A stretch of DNA of 64,000 bases from CBDFGN01 sp965247065. GTDB taxonomy: Bacteria > Bacteroidota > Bacteroidia > Cytophagales > Cyclobacteriaceae. The stretch is taken from assembly GCA_965247065.1 (NCBI GenBank), contig CBDFGN010000006.1:1054001-1118000 (forward strand), read 5' to 3'. This document shows, piece by piece, positions 44,913 through 55,137 of this stretch; the first letter of the stretch is position 1; the number at the start of each line of letters is the position of its first letter. The notes under the pieces are model-generated. The model saw only the letters and a program-made list of their open reading frames with translations, was not told where the DNA came from and did not search any database. The translations under genes were made by a program, and so were the position numbers.

Positions 44913-45851
44913 ATGACTAATCCGGAAATCTCAATAATCATTGCTACCTATAATTGTAGCCATCTTCTGCAATACGCTATCAAGAGTGTCCTCCTTTCGG
45001 ACTACCAGAATTGGGAAATGATAGTAATCGGTGACTGTTGCACTGATGATTCAGCGGAATGCGTTAGATCATTCCAAGACGACCGCATAAGCTTTACAAA
45101 TTTGGAAGAGAATAGTGGGCAACAGGCCACACCAAATAATGTCGGATTGTCCAAAGCAAGAGGAAGGTTCATATCTTTCCTGAATCAGGATGACATGTAT
45201 TTCCCTTCTCATTTGTCTGAATGTGTAAAGTTTATGCAAGAAAAGGACGCTGAAATAATTTGCGTACCCTATATAAACATATTGCCGACGGATGTAAATG
45301 ATCTTACTGAAGATCAATACGAGGGGGTAATTATGGGAGTCCCACCTGATGGAAAGTACTCTCCATACCTTTTTTACGTCGCTTCTAGTTGGTTTTTTTC
45401 AAAGTCAATGATTGACAAAATTGGTCCCTGGGTCGTTGAAGAGGAATCTTACGTGACACCTTCCCAAGAATGGCTTTTCAGAGCCTGGAAAGGGGGAGTA
45501 GATATTCAATTTCCCAAAAAAGTAGGAGTCCTGGTGATATTCAGCACTCTAAGAACTAATAGCTATAAGCAAAGGCACAGTTATGAGCATGAATATTTCT
45601 TCGAAAAGATGCATTCAGGGGTTGATTTCATGAAAACATTATTTGAACGAGTTGCAATAGGGACTGGCGCTGAAAAGGTACGCACAAAATATCATGAACC
45701 ATTCAGGAGTTTTCGAAGGTTCAGTGCCTACCCAGTTTACCGTTTATTTGAGTCTTTTTCCTTCCATCCTTTTACATTGGATAAGATAGTAAGATGGGGA
45801 TCCAAGGGTGGCTTCATTCGATATGCAAGAAAACGGACAGGACTAAAGTAA
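44913..45851 (+). CDS. Family 2 glycosyltransferase
   Basis: The protein has 312 residues from the ATG at 44913 (an upstream in-frame ATG overlaps the oxidase gene). The GT-A start is PEISIIIATYNCSHLLQYAI, then MIVIGDCCTDDSAECVRSF, and the donor-binding acidic site is FISFLNQDDMYFPSHLSEC. It would transfer a sugar from a nucleotide donor, probably in surface polysaccharide assembly. It is coupled to the FAD oxidoreductase before it. The C terminus (about 230-312) is basic and has no membrane helices. Donor and acceptor are unknown. Confidence 0.87.
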   Translation: MTNPEISIIIATYNCSHLLQYAIKSVLLSDYQNWEMIVIGDCCTDDSAECVRSFQDDRISFTNLEENSGQQATPNNVGLSKARGRFISFLNQDDMYFPSHLSECVKFMQEKDAEIICVPYINILPTDVNDLTEDQYEGVIMGVPPDGKYSPYLFYVASSWFFSKSMIDKIGPWVVEEESYVTPSQEWLFRAWKGGVDIQFPKKVGVLVIFSTLRTNSYKQRHSYEHEYFFEKMHSGVDFMKTLFERVAIGTGAEKVRTKYHEPFRSFRRFSAYPVYRLFESFSFHPFTLDKIVRWGSKGGFIRYARKRTGLK

Positions 45852-46048
45852 GTACCACGGATGCTGTCAGTATTTCTTCTCTCATTCCTACTGCTCTTTT
45901 TCTAAGGCCAGCCGGTTAGAACTGAGTAAATCAAAATAATATGGTCCATGACCGTGGATAGCCCTAAAAATATGAATCTCTACATTTGAGCCCGTTTTTG
46001 GGCTTGGAATCGGTCATCTCGCCCTCCTTGCGGCATTCAATCCATAGC

Positions 46049-46084
46049 AAAAAAAGAACCCGAAAGATTATATCCTCCGGGTTC
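46049..46084 (-). terminator. Rho-independent terminator of arsM
   Basis: On the minus strand GAACCCG (46084-46078) pairs with CGGGTTC (46062-46056) around a 15-nt loop, followed by seven Ts (46055-46049). It lies 23 bp beyond the arsM stop. This is the clearest intrinsic terminator in the window. Confidence 0.85.
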
Positions 46085-46106
46085 GGAAATCGGAAGTCTC
46101 CAGGCG

Positions 46107-46892
46107 CTATGGCTTAATGGCTTCTATGCTGGCCGAAACAATTAATGCTTCAAGATCAGTCACGTTAGACCAGTCTTGAATCAACTCCTTGCTGCTGGAT
46201 TTGGGCTCAATAACAATATCTGCAAAACCGGCTTGCTCAATGATTTGATACAGCGCATCCCTGGTTGAAGCGCCGGCGATACATGAGGCGATTAGCTCCG
46301 GATCTGATTTGATCTGGTCATCCAATTCTTTAAAAGCTATTACGTCCGATATGGCTAACCTTCCCCCCGGCTTCAGGACCCTGTAGGCCTCTTTGAACAC
46401 CAGATGCTTCTCCGGTGAGAGGTTGATGACGCAATTGGAAAGGATGACATCGACAGAATTGCTGCCCACAGGGAGATGTTCAATCTCACCCAAACGAAAG
46501 TCAACATTAGTTATTTCGGCCTTGTGAGCATTTTCCCGAGCTTTGGAAATCATCTCAGGGGTCATGTCCACCCCAATGACCTTCCCCTTAGTGCCCACTT
46601 CCCTTGAGGCCAGAAACGCATCGAATCCGGCTCCACTTCCCAAATCCAAAACTACATTTCCCGGCTTCAAAGAAGCAATGGCCAACGGGTTACCGCATCC
46701 TAGACCCAAATTTGAATTATCGGGCGCTTCGCTGAGCTCCTGGTCGGAATACCCCATTTTTGAACCTTTTTCGACCACATCGTTTGAAACTGGCCCACAG
46801 CAATCCGGGGCACAGCAGCTTGCATTTTCCCGGGCTATAGTTCCATAATTAGTTCGAACGTGTCCTCTAACTTGATTTGCCTTTATATCCAT
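46107..46892 (-). CDS. arsM: Arsenite methyltransferase
   Basis: The protein has 261 residues from the ATG at 46892 (MDIKANQVRGHVRTNYGTIA); a longer in-frame start is unlikely because it runs back into the ABC exporter. Arsenic-binding cysteines are in the CCAPDCCG element near the N terminus, NLGLGCGNP and NCVINLSPEKH, the classical ArsM set. The SAM-binding motif is VLDLGSGAGFDAFLA. It methylates arsenite to volatile or less toxic species. It lies 52 bp after an ABC exporter gene on the same strand and is followed by a strong terminator. No ars operon repressor or pump is present. Confidence 0.93.
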   Translation of the reverse strand: MDIKANQVRGHVRTNYGTIARENASCCAPDCCGPVSNDVVEKGSKMGYSDQELSEAPDNSNLGLGCGNPLAIASLKPGNVVLDLGSGAGFDAFLASREVGTKGKVIGVDMTPEMISKARENAHKAEITNVDFRLGEIEHLPVGSNSVDVILSNCVINLSPEKHLVFKEAYRVLKPGGRLAISDVIAFKELDDQIKSDPELIASCIAGASTRDALYQIIEQAGFADIVIEPKSSSKELIQDWSNVTDLEALIVSASIEAIKP

Positions 46893-46944
46893 TTCAGTAT
46901 TCGTTTTACCGTAAGACGTGGACCTTTGGTAACGGACGCATACT

Positions 46945-48681
46945 TTAGATCCTTGCCTGGTAAGTATAGAGCTGGTAATATCTTCCTTTCTTTGCGACCA
47001 GCTCATCATGAGTTCCACTTTCTACGATAACCCCCTTTTCCACTACCAGGATTTGATGCGCTTGCCGTATGGTACTGAGGCGGTGAGCGATTACGAAAGT
47101 GGTCCTTCCCCTCATGAGTTTATTCATACTTTCTTGAATAAAAGCTTCGCTCTCAGTATCGAGGTTAGAAGTGGCTTCATCCAGATTAAGGATCCTCGGA
47201 TCGGCTAGAATAGCCCGGGCAATGGCCACTCTCTGGCGTTGCCCACCGGAGAGTTTAATACCTCGCTCTCCAATTAAGGTTTCCAGGCCGTCCTCAAACC
47301 GGTCGGTGAATTCCTGCACATAAGAGGCGACAATGGCATTTTGAAGCTGGGTTTCAGTAGCTTCAGGGCGTGGAAGTAGAATGTTTTCACGAATGGTTCC
47401 CTCAAATAAGAAATCGTCCTGTAATACAACCCCAAGCTGTTTTCGGTAACTATCCAAGGTGACTTTGGAAAGATCGTAACCGTCTATGGTTATAGTGCCC
47501 TCATCGGGTTTAAAATAAGAGGCTACCAAACCGGCTACGGTGGTTTTTCCGGATCCAGAGCTGCCAACCAAGGCGGTAACCGTTCCTGCCTTGGCTTGAA
47601 AATTGATTTTGGCAAGAACTTTCTTTCCTTCATCGTAGGCAAATGAGACCTCATCAAATCGAAAGTTGCCATCTAATTCAGGAAGGCTAATGGTTCGATC
47701 CCCATCATCGTTTTCCTGTTTAAAGTTCATCAGCTCCTCGGTACGATCAAGTCCGGCAAATGCCTCGGTTAATTGACTTCCTATGTTGCCCATCTGCACG
47801 ATCGGTGCAATTAAGAATCCCAAATACAGGGTAAAGGCAAAGAAATCCCCAATCGTCAGCTCATTGTTAATGATCATATAACCTCCAACTCCCATTATGC
47901 CTACGCTGGCAAGGCCAAGTAATAGAGTAGAGGCACTGGTTACTAAACTAGTTGTGGTAAGTGTAGTTTTTACATTCTGGAACAATCGATCGACGCCGTT
48001 TTCGAAACTCCTAACCTCGTAGGCTTCCGCATTGAATCCCTTTATGACCCGTATACCATTTAGGGACTCGGTCAGTCGCCCGGTTACATCTGCATTTATT
48101 TCGCCTCTTTTGCGAAATATGGGCCGGATGTACCCGAAGGCCTTGAGAGAAATAACTCCAAAAATTGCCAGTGGGACCAATACGTACAAAGTGAGCATTG
48201 CATTTATCTTGATCAATAGGAAAAATGCCACAATGGAAGTTAGAACCCCACCAAATAGTTGGACCAACCCGGTACCGACCAGGTTCCTTACGCCTTCCAC
48301 ATCGGTCATAATGCGAGAAACAAGCTCCCCTGATCGACTATTGTCAAAAAATCTTACTGGCAGGTGTATGATCTATTTTTGAACCTGGGATCTGAGCTTG
48401 GCTATAAGGTGCTGTGCCTCGACGCTAAGCAGTTTTGTCAGGGTAAAGCTGGTGGAGGATTGGACTATAATAGCCCCTGCAACCACAAGCAATAACACTT
48501 TGAGCAACTCGAGATCCCCCTCCGCAATAACGTTGTCAATCAAATATTTAGAGGCTCCTGGTAAGATCAATCCAGAAAAACGGTTGATAACGATAAGAAA
48601 CAGTCCCAGTAGCAAAAGCTTTTTTCTTGGCCAAATGATCGTTTTGAAAACGCTTCTAATGGTAGTACGCGGCTTACTCAT
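46945..48681 (-). pseudogene. ABC exporter (MsbA-like), with an in-frame TAG
   Basis: The first exon-like part (48681-48376) carries the start of the membrane domain (MSKPRTTIRSVFKTIIWPRK, then two helices) and ends at TAG 48373-48375 after RSQVQK. Reading resumes in the same frame as IIHLPVRFFDNSRSGELVSR, the normal continuation of a type IV exporter, then six-helix domain and ATPase: Walker A GSSGSGKTTVAG, signature KLSGGQRQRVAIARAI and Walker B ILNLDEATSNLD. A single CAG-to-TAG change (Gln codon) explains it. The ATPase half alone from ATG 48309 could not function as an exporter. About 578 codons in total, the normal size. Confidence 0.85.
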
Positions 48682-48961
48682 TAATTACAACTTGATGAAC
48701 GGGGTCCGTAAATTAAACCAATTCGATCAGAATTCAGTGTCGCATCTCTTTGGTAAGCATTCACAGATTCTTTCTTCAATAAGGGAAACATCGTTGGCGG
48801 TGCTTTACGGGAGCATCTGGTACGGTTGCCCGGTTCGTTTGGCTCAGAAGCTGCTGGTTTCAGAAGTCAAACGGCAAGATAAATACCAGTATCCATGCGG
48901 GTGGATACAGCGGAGCTTAAAATGGCGCAAAGGATAAGAACCTATAAAGCCGAGGCCTTGG

Positions 48962-50926
48962 TCATGAAATTCCTCTCCCGAGGTAGGCCCTTAGGCGAGG
49001 AGGTATATTTCTTTGGATCAACGCATTTTGAACCGTCCATTTTTCCTTTTTTTCAAGATCCTTCAGGAATTGTAAATCCTTTCCTTCTTTGATAGCTATT
49101 GGCTCACCATTCTTAAACAGAATACGATTATTCAAATAAGAAGGAATTCTTTTTCCAGGCGTGATGACGCCAATTAAGTTCAAAGGATCTGAGGCAGATA
49201 TGGCCACCAGCCGGTCGGCTCCTTTTTGTCTTCTAACTTCCCTAAGGCGTTTCACGGCTTCGGGCAGGGCATATTGCTCTCCCCAAACACCGGTCACGAA
49301 GCGTCCACCCCGGATCTCTCCTCTGGATTCCATTTTGCGAAAGACTTTGACTAGCTCCCGCCATGGGGGAGCAGCGGATTCCCGGTCGGTTATCTTGCGG
49401 AAAACGATTCCGTAACGTTTCAACAATATCCAGGCTAGCTTTTGATATTGTTCGGAGCTGGAATCGGCCCGCTTAACTTGCTCGATCAAGGACCATCGCC
49501 CGGCTTGATCCATATCGAACGTCGCTTTTCGACGGCTTCGGTGGTTAAGGCGGTATTTGGATGGAACCAACAAAGCCCTCAAGCCTGTAAAGCTGTCCGA
49601 GGTTACCAGGCCTTCTGCCACCAAATTGGATAAAGCTTCTTCTACCTGTACCTTCAAATAGGAGGTTTTCTTGACCAGATCCTCGTAGAAAGTGGCCCCT
49701 TCTGCTTCCAGAATTCCTAATACCCTAGTGGACTTTTCACCCAGAGGAAGTCTCTCTTGGGGGGCATCGTGTAGGGTTTTCCAAAGCTGCAGGTTACGCC
49801 GGTTTACAAGGGATACCGGAGTGGTTTTGATCGGAGAAGCTCCCGTAGAGCCATGGCTCTTTTTTGGATACGGCCTGAACCGCCCCCATAATATCTTGCC
49901 CGATAAACAAAGCACATCCAGCCATAGATAGTCGTAATCTTTTATTCGAGCCGGAATGATATGGCTTTCCCAAGCTGCTGCGGGGGCTTCATAACCTTCC
50001 AGTTGGTTTAAGATCTCCTCCAGTGCACCAGGGCCTTCCGGCTGGGAGGAGGGGGTCAAATGTTGCCAGGCAAAGAGGTATTCCATGAACGTGGCGGGAG
50101 ATACGGGCTCAATTTCTTTCCTCAGTTTTTGCAGGGTATAGCGATGAATCCTGGCCAAAAGCCGCCGCTCACACCATTCCAATTGATCTTGTTCAGGGGT
50201 AAACTGACCCCTGAAGACAAAACCATCATTCTCCAGGGCAAGCAGCGCCTGCTCAATTTCAGTTTCAGGCAATCCCATTTCAGAAGAAAGTCCTAAGGAT
50301 GTTACCGGGCCAAGGGCCTCTAACCGGCCCCGTATTATTTCAATCAAGGCAGAAACGGGGTCGGAGTACCTATCCTCCTTCCTAAGGCGCTTGAGCACGG
50401 CTGCCGGAAGATCAGGAAGGGGCACAAAGCATTTCTTATCGTATAGCTGTCGGAACTGTTCGAACCGCTCGATGGCAACCCACAAGGTGTCCCCCTGGGC
50501 TGTAATGACCCGGGCGGCTTTGTTTGAGGTGATCAAATCCTCGAACATGGATGTCCACCCTCCTGAATTGGCTGGATCACTACCTTCCCCGGAAGTTATA
50601 TATCCACACAAGACCAGGGCGTCATGTAGTTCGTCTTCGGTTGAAGCCTCCGGCCACGCTTCGCTTTTCACTGAATCTATGGCCTGAGGATCCAGCTTGG
50701 CAAGTTCTTTGGCTTCCGTGGGATCAAGCCATCTGCGATTGCGGATCGCGTTGGTGCGTCGTTCTTCCAGGGGAGCATTGTCCAGGAAAGCATAAGGCCT
50801 GGCATTCAAGATTTCCTGCGAAAGGGGCGATGGTTCCCTGAGGTCCTTGGCTACCAGATTGATCCTTCCTTCTTTCATATCAGTTAACAAACGCTCTAAT
50901 TCCTGGATGTCCATGGCTTGGTGCAG
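48962..50926 (-). pseudogene. Lhr-type large helicase, C-terminal fragment
   Basis: This part of the frame reads LHQAMDIQELERLLTDMKEG to the normal end near RLRAYLGRGIS. It includes the Lhr-family segment LREPSPLSQEILNARPYAFL and APLEERRT, then the C-terminal domain of unknown structure shared by long Lhr proteins. It is separated from the middle fragment by a missing 4-bp unit at about 50924-50930. There the DNA has TGCCTGCACC where TGCCTGCCTGCACC would keep frame (QTVSACLHQAMDIQELE). A tandem-repeat slippage is a natural explanation. Together with the fragments at 50927 and 53231 it would form one protein of about 1450 residues. Confidence 0.88.
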
Positions 50927-51920
50927 GCAGAAACCGTCTGGTTCACAAGCGGGTGGTCTGGGACCTCCCGCTCCCCGGCAATGTTTTCAAGGCAGGCCAA
51001 TTGATCGGGAAAGACAAGTGCCACAAGATCCTCAGCCTGGGACCGCTGAATTTGGGGTGGGACCCGGTCGGCCCCACGTCTCCTCTGCACCGCTAAGGCC
51101 ACGGAAGCATTCCATCGCCAGCGGACTTCAAACATTGGGGCGTCCAGGAGTGCCTGAATGAGGACGTTGCGGACCGTCTTGGGATTCAGGTAGGTAAATA
51201 CTTCCTCGAGCGGGAAGCTGTGGGTCGCCCCCAGCGATAGGAAAATGCTGTCTTCATTGGCTGCGGCTTGTAATTCGAAATTGAATTTCCGGCAAAACCG
51301 CTTTCTGAGAGCCAGGCCCCAAGCCCGGTTTAATCGACTCCCGAAAGGACTGTGCACAACCACGTGCATATCTCCCGCTTCGTCAAAAAACCGCTCCAGC
51401 ACGATATTGCGGTGGGATGGCATTACTCCAAGAGCTGCTTTGGCGGTAGCGAGGTAGGTCACGATCTGATCGGCGGCGGCGTGAGTAATGCCGACATAAT
51501 CGACCAACCAGTCGATCGCCGGTTGCTTCCACGGGTCTTCTATGGACGTGGCACCACCATCTGGTGTCTTCTCAAGATTCTCCAGGTCCCCGATTCGGGT
51601 CGATATCTCTTCCCTCAGATCGGAGACCGACTTTGACAATTCTAAAGTTCTGCCAGGTGCTTCTCCTAGCCAAAATGGCATGCTGGGAGGAAGTCCTTTG
51701 GCATCTTCTACCCGCACTTTGCCAGTCTCCACTCTAAGAATTCTCCAGGAGCTGTTTCCCAATTGAAAAATATCTCCCGGCATGCTCTCGATGGCGAAGT
51801 CTTCGTTAATAGTACCGACAAAGGTGCTGGACGGCTCCAGGATTACGTCGTAGTCAAAGTGGTCTGGAATAGTGCCCCCGGAATTAAGGCACTTAATCGG
51901 GCTCCCTTACGATTTCTAAG
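50927..51920 (-). pseudogene. Lhr-type large helicase, middle fragment
   Basis: Encodes the Lhr winged-helix/core region: LRNRKGARLSAL, then GGTIPDHFDYDVILEPSSTF and EDFAIESMPGDIFQLGNSSW, and on to ALVFPDQLACLENIAGEREV. The first 12 codons next to the IS are in a different frame from the rest. One T (plus view) is missing at about 51884-51886, so ALNSGG is read ALIPGA. The 3' end reads into TKPWTSRN after the 4-bp deletion at about 50927. Neither break could be suppressed by ordinary translation. Confidence 0.85.
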
Positions 51921-51922
51921 GA

Positions 51923-52930
51923 TTAAACAAGGGCATGCTTATAAATTTTTTCATATTTCCTATTTTCTCTTACACAAGCAAATACTCGGTGGATGATTTT
52001 GTTTCTTACAGCATTAAGTACAGCCATTTTATTCTTGCCTTCCTCTACTTTTCTTAGGTAATAATCTCTTAATTCTCCTTTACCAGAGATGGCTGACATA
52101 GCCGCCAAGTGTAGTAGTACTTTCATCGACTTGTCTGCCCTGTGTGACACTCTGGCCCTGCTGCGAATCGTTTTCCCTGAATCGTATTGGAAAGGGGCTA
52201 CTCCGCAATGACAGGCCATCTTTTTTGGGTCAGTGATCTGTTTAAACTCGTTAGTGACTACCAGGGTATTGATAGCTACAATCTGCCCTACTCCGCTTAC
52301 CGATGTAATCAGTTGATAAAGTTGTTTAAGATGATGGTCCCCATCAATGAGCTGCTGGATTTTCTGTTCCACTTCTTTGAGTTGTTTTTCTATTTTGGCT
52401 ATAACAGGTCGAAGTAGTTTATCATGTTCCTTTGCCCATTGTTTATTACCAAACTGCTTGTCTTCCTGTAGAGGATCAAGTAGCCTCTTTTTGGAAGTAA
52501 GTAGTCTTTTCCTGAGACGGATCATAGATTTCAATTGATTGACAACCTCTCTGGGAGCTTCCCACAGCCTTACTTTATCCCTTTTAGCATAAGCATACTC
52601 AGAAATTCTTAAGGCATCTAAAGCATCATTTTTACCTCGTTCCAACGCATGGTGTGCTTTGATTACTGCTGCGTTTTCTAACCAAACTGCCATGTTCTTT
52701 TCAACCACAAATTCCAATAAAGGGTTACAGTAGATACCCGTATGCTCAAGACATAATAACCAGTGGATCTGATCGGTCTCTACTTCTTTTAGTAATCTTT
52801 TGTAAAACAGATTGATCCCTTTTTTATCGTTACTTACCAGCAAGTGGAACAACTTTTTGCCTTCAGCAATCACTACAAAATCCAGAACCTCTTTAGACAC
52901 ATCTACGCCAATAAATACTTTATACTTCAT
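51923..52930 (-). CDS. IS110-family transposase (copy B), complete
   Basis: The protein has 335 residues from the ATG at 52930, ending HALV with a TAA whose last base lies just outside the segment shared with copy A. It has the same DEDD and Tnp2 landmarks as copy A (GVDVSKEVLDF, NDALDALRISEYA, ACHCGVAPFQYDSGK). The protein is identical to copy A over the shared length, implying very recent transposition or gene conversion. This copy has the natural C terminus and is probably the functional one. It recombines DNA under guidance of the RNA encoded upstream of it, by analogy with IS621. Confidence 0.92.
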   Translation of the reverse strand: MKYKVFIGVDVSKEVLDFVVIAEGKKLFHLLVSNDKKGINLFYKRLLKEVETDQIHWLLCLEHTGIYCNPLLEFVVEKNMAVWLENAAVIKAHHALERGKNDALDALRISEYAYAKRDKVRLWEAPREVVNQLKSMIRLRKRLLTSKKRLLDPLQEDKQFGNKQWAKEHDKLLRPVIAKIEKQLKEVEQKIQQLIDGDHHLKQLYQLITSVSGVGQIVAINTLVVTNEFKQITDPKKMACHCGVAPFQYDSGKTIRSRARVSHRADKSMKVLLHLAAMSAISGKGELRDYYLRKVEEGKNKMAVLNAVRNKIIHRVFACVRENRKYEKIYKHALV

Positions 52931-52963
52931 AACTTTATTATTGATTAAAAAACAGGTCAACAC

Positions 52964-53111
52964 ACTTAAACACGATCAAACCCTTGATAATGGATCTTAT
53001 CCTTCGCTGGATATTCCTAATTTCTAAATGATGCTTGTTTAAGTAACCGACAGAGGATTGAATCGCACGATGGGTCTTACCCTGGCAGGCAGATAATTCG
53101 CCTCTGTCGGT
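52964..53111 (-). ncRNA. Candidate IS110 bridge RNA region, copy B
   Basis: The mirror image of 39469-39616: the same two stem-loops (ACCGACAGAGG and ACTTAAACA stems) lie between the element's left end and the transposase start. The loop of the second stem contains TTAGAAAT, which also occurs at the right side of this copy's own target (CT-TAGAAATCG preceded by T). An 8-nt match in about 290 bp could be chance. Confidence 0.58.
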
Positions 53112-53230
53112 GTTGACTTTTTAAAGTTATCCACCTTGTCCACAAGTTATGAGTCTCCCCCAGACCCCCTCATAGGGGTAATAGCAATAATATTGAAATA
53201 ATCATATCTTGTAAATCTAAAGGGCCTTTG

Positions 53231-54663
53231 AGTAAACCACTGATGACATCTCTTTGGATAAAGGACCTTCTTCGCCCCCTTCGGGCTGTGAAACCGTCTG
53301 CAAGCATTTGAACCACTTGATCAAATTCCGAACGCTTAAGATTACGGTAAGGATAAGATCGGGTCATCAGTTGGAATAGATCTTTCTCTTTGTAGTCTTG
53401 GTTGGAAACTTCCGCTACAATTTGCTGGGACAATACATCCAATGGCTTTTCAGGCATTACAATCCGGTCCAGTTCAGACCTTTTGATCGCATGCAGTATA
53501 CCGGCGCATTCGATCAATTCATCGCGGCTGGATGGAAACAGACGTCCTTTAGGAGTGCCCACAACGCTGTGGCCGGAGCGGCCTACCCTTTGTAGAAAAG
53601 TGGCGATCGACTTAGGCGATCCAATCTGGCACACTAGATCTACTGAACCTATATCGATCCCAAGCTCCAGGGATGCCGTTGCCACAATCGCCCTTAATTT
53701 GCCCGCCTTAAGATTTCGCTCGGCTGCCAGACGATGCTCCTTTGACATGCTGCCATGATGTGCCGTAATTATCTCTTCCCCCAGCCGCTCGGTAAGCCTA
53801 TAGGCGAGCCGTTCGGTTAAGCTACGGGTATTGACGAATATCAAGGTTGTATGATGCTGCAGGATCAATTGCTCCAGCCGGCCGTGAATCTCCTCCCAAA
53901 CTTCATTGGCCATGACTGCAGTTAAGGGCGATCGTGGTATTTCGAGTTCAAGATCAAGCCTTCTTTGATGACCCGTATCCACGATATTGCAGTCAGCTCC
54001 AGGCTTATCTGAGCCAGTGAGGTATGCAGCGACCTTGTCGATGGGCTTTTGAGTTGCCGACATTCCAATACGAGCTAACCGGCCGGCTGTGATCTGCTCC
54101 AGTCTTTCCATCGAAATGGCGAGATGAGAGCCTCTTTTGTTCCCCACAATCGCGTGGATCTCGTCGACAATTGAAGTATGAACGGTGGACAACATCTTTC
54201 GTCCATTTTTGCTGGTCAAAAGCAAATAGAGGGACTCAGGAGTTGTCACCAGAATGTGGGGAGGATTCTTGGTCATCGCCGTCCGCTGTGAGGGTGGGGT
54301 GTCACCGGTTCTAACAGCTGCTCTAATTTTGGGTGGGGCCTTGCTTTTATCCTCCAACTCGATTTGGATACCCTTCAGGGGTTCCTGTAAATTCCTGTGA
54401 ATGTCGTTGCTCAATGCTTTCAGCGGGGAAACGTAGACGACCTGGGTGACGTTCTCCAGCCGGCCATTTTGAATCTGTTCTACCAGGTCGTTTATAGCCG
54501 CCATGAAGGCCGCTAAGGTTTTTCCGGAGCCGGTTGGGGCACTTATTAAGGTGTTCTTGGCAGCCTTGATTAGGGGCCAGGCCTGTTTCTGAATTTCGGA
54601 TGGTTCCGAAAACTGCTGATTGAACCAACTGTTAACCGCGGGATGAAATAAAGAAAGTGCCAT
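53231..54663 (-). pseudogene. Lhr-type large helicase, N-terminal fragment (SF2 motor)
   Basis: From ATG 54663 it encodes the SF2 DNA helicase motor: the Q-like QFSEPSEIQKQAWPLIKAA, Walker A SAPTGSGKTLAAFMAAI, motif II VDEIHAIVGNKRGSHLA, motif III MSATQKP, ATASLELGIDIGSVDLV and motif VI LQRVGRSGH. The frame is interrupted at FIQRDVISGL by IS110 copy B; the last residues before the stop come from the IS. Lhr proteins are ATP-dependent DNA/RNA helicases implicated in DNA repair. The motor domains may still be translated, but the protein would lack the winged-helix and C-terminal regions. Confidence 0.9.
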
Positions 54664-54829
54664 GTTGTGGTTTGAAAATACAAAAAAATCTAACCGCTAA
54701 TTGTTCAAATTTTGAGCATTTGCTAAAAGAGCCTACCTTTCCGCAAGCTGCAAACAGTTAAAGACCATTGATTATTTGAAACCGTCCAACAAGCGCCAGT
54801 CCCAGTCATCGTGATCCATGATAACGGGT

Positions 54830-54943
54830 CTAGCCCTTGTAAAAGTCGCCTATCAGGATTCCATTAACCCGTTCAGCTAGAGCGTTCTGATAGCAACTCC
54901 GGCCGCTACTAAACATTGGCATACGGATTGGATGCTTAAACTG
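54830..54943 (-). pseudogene. Remnant of an IS3-family transposase (OrfB C-terminal part)
   Basis: A short open minus-strand frame reads IRMPMFSSGRSCYQNALAER, then VNGILIGDFYKG. The N-A-x-A-E-R-x-N-G-I-L motif holds the catalytic Glu of the IS3 (rve) integrase core. Nothing else of the element is recognisable around it. It lies in the 470-bp gap between the helicase and the ABCG gene, which otherwise holds no gene. Confidence 0.65.
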
Positions 54944-55137
54944 TCATTAGCAAAACCACCCCGTATTCTCATCGCCTTTTGGAACCCTTTACTATTGGCT
55001 TTTTTGGCAACACATCCTTATTTGTGACAACCTATTCCAGGACGGGACAACATTCTGGGTATTGAATACTTTGTAATTGAAATTGGTTATTTTAGGTTCG
55101 TGTTGAATCTTGTTGCCTTTTCTGACAGCCGCCCCAT

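Larger units (their letters stand above)
51921..53230 (-). mobile_element. IS110-family element, copy B (inserted in the helicase gene)
   Basis: The core 1301 bp (51924-53224) matches copy A in inverted orientation. Comparing the flanks with the expected helicase protein (DVISGLLRNRKGARL) indicates the uninterrupted target GGTTTA-CT-TAGAAATCG. CT (AG on the plus strand) is present at both junctions, at 53231-53232 and 51919-51920. This fits an IS110-type insertion at a dinucleotide core and puts the element's true ends 6 bp and 3 bp outside the segment shared with copy A. Confidence 0.88.

Noticed and set aside
40657..51920. The segment between the IS110 copies as a composite transposon
   Set aside because: Copy B lies inside the helicase gene with its two halves in order, and there is no target duplication outside the pair; the genes between look chromosomal.
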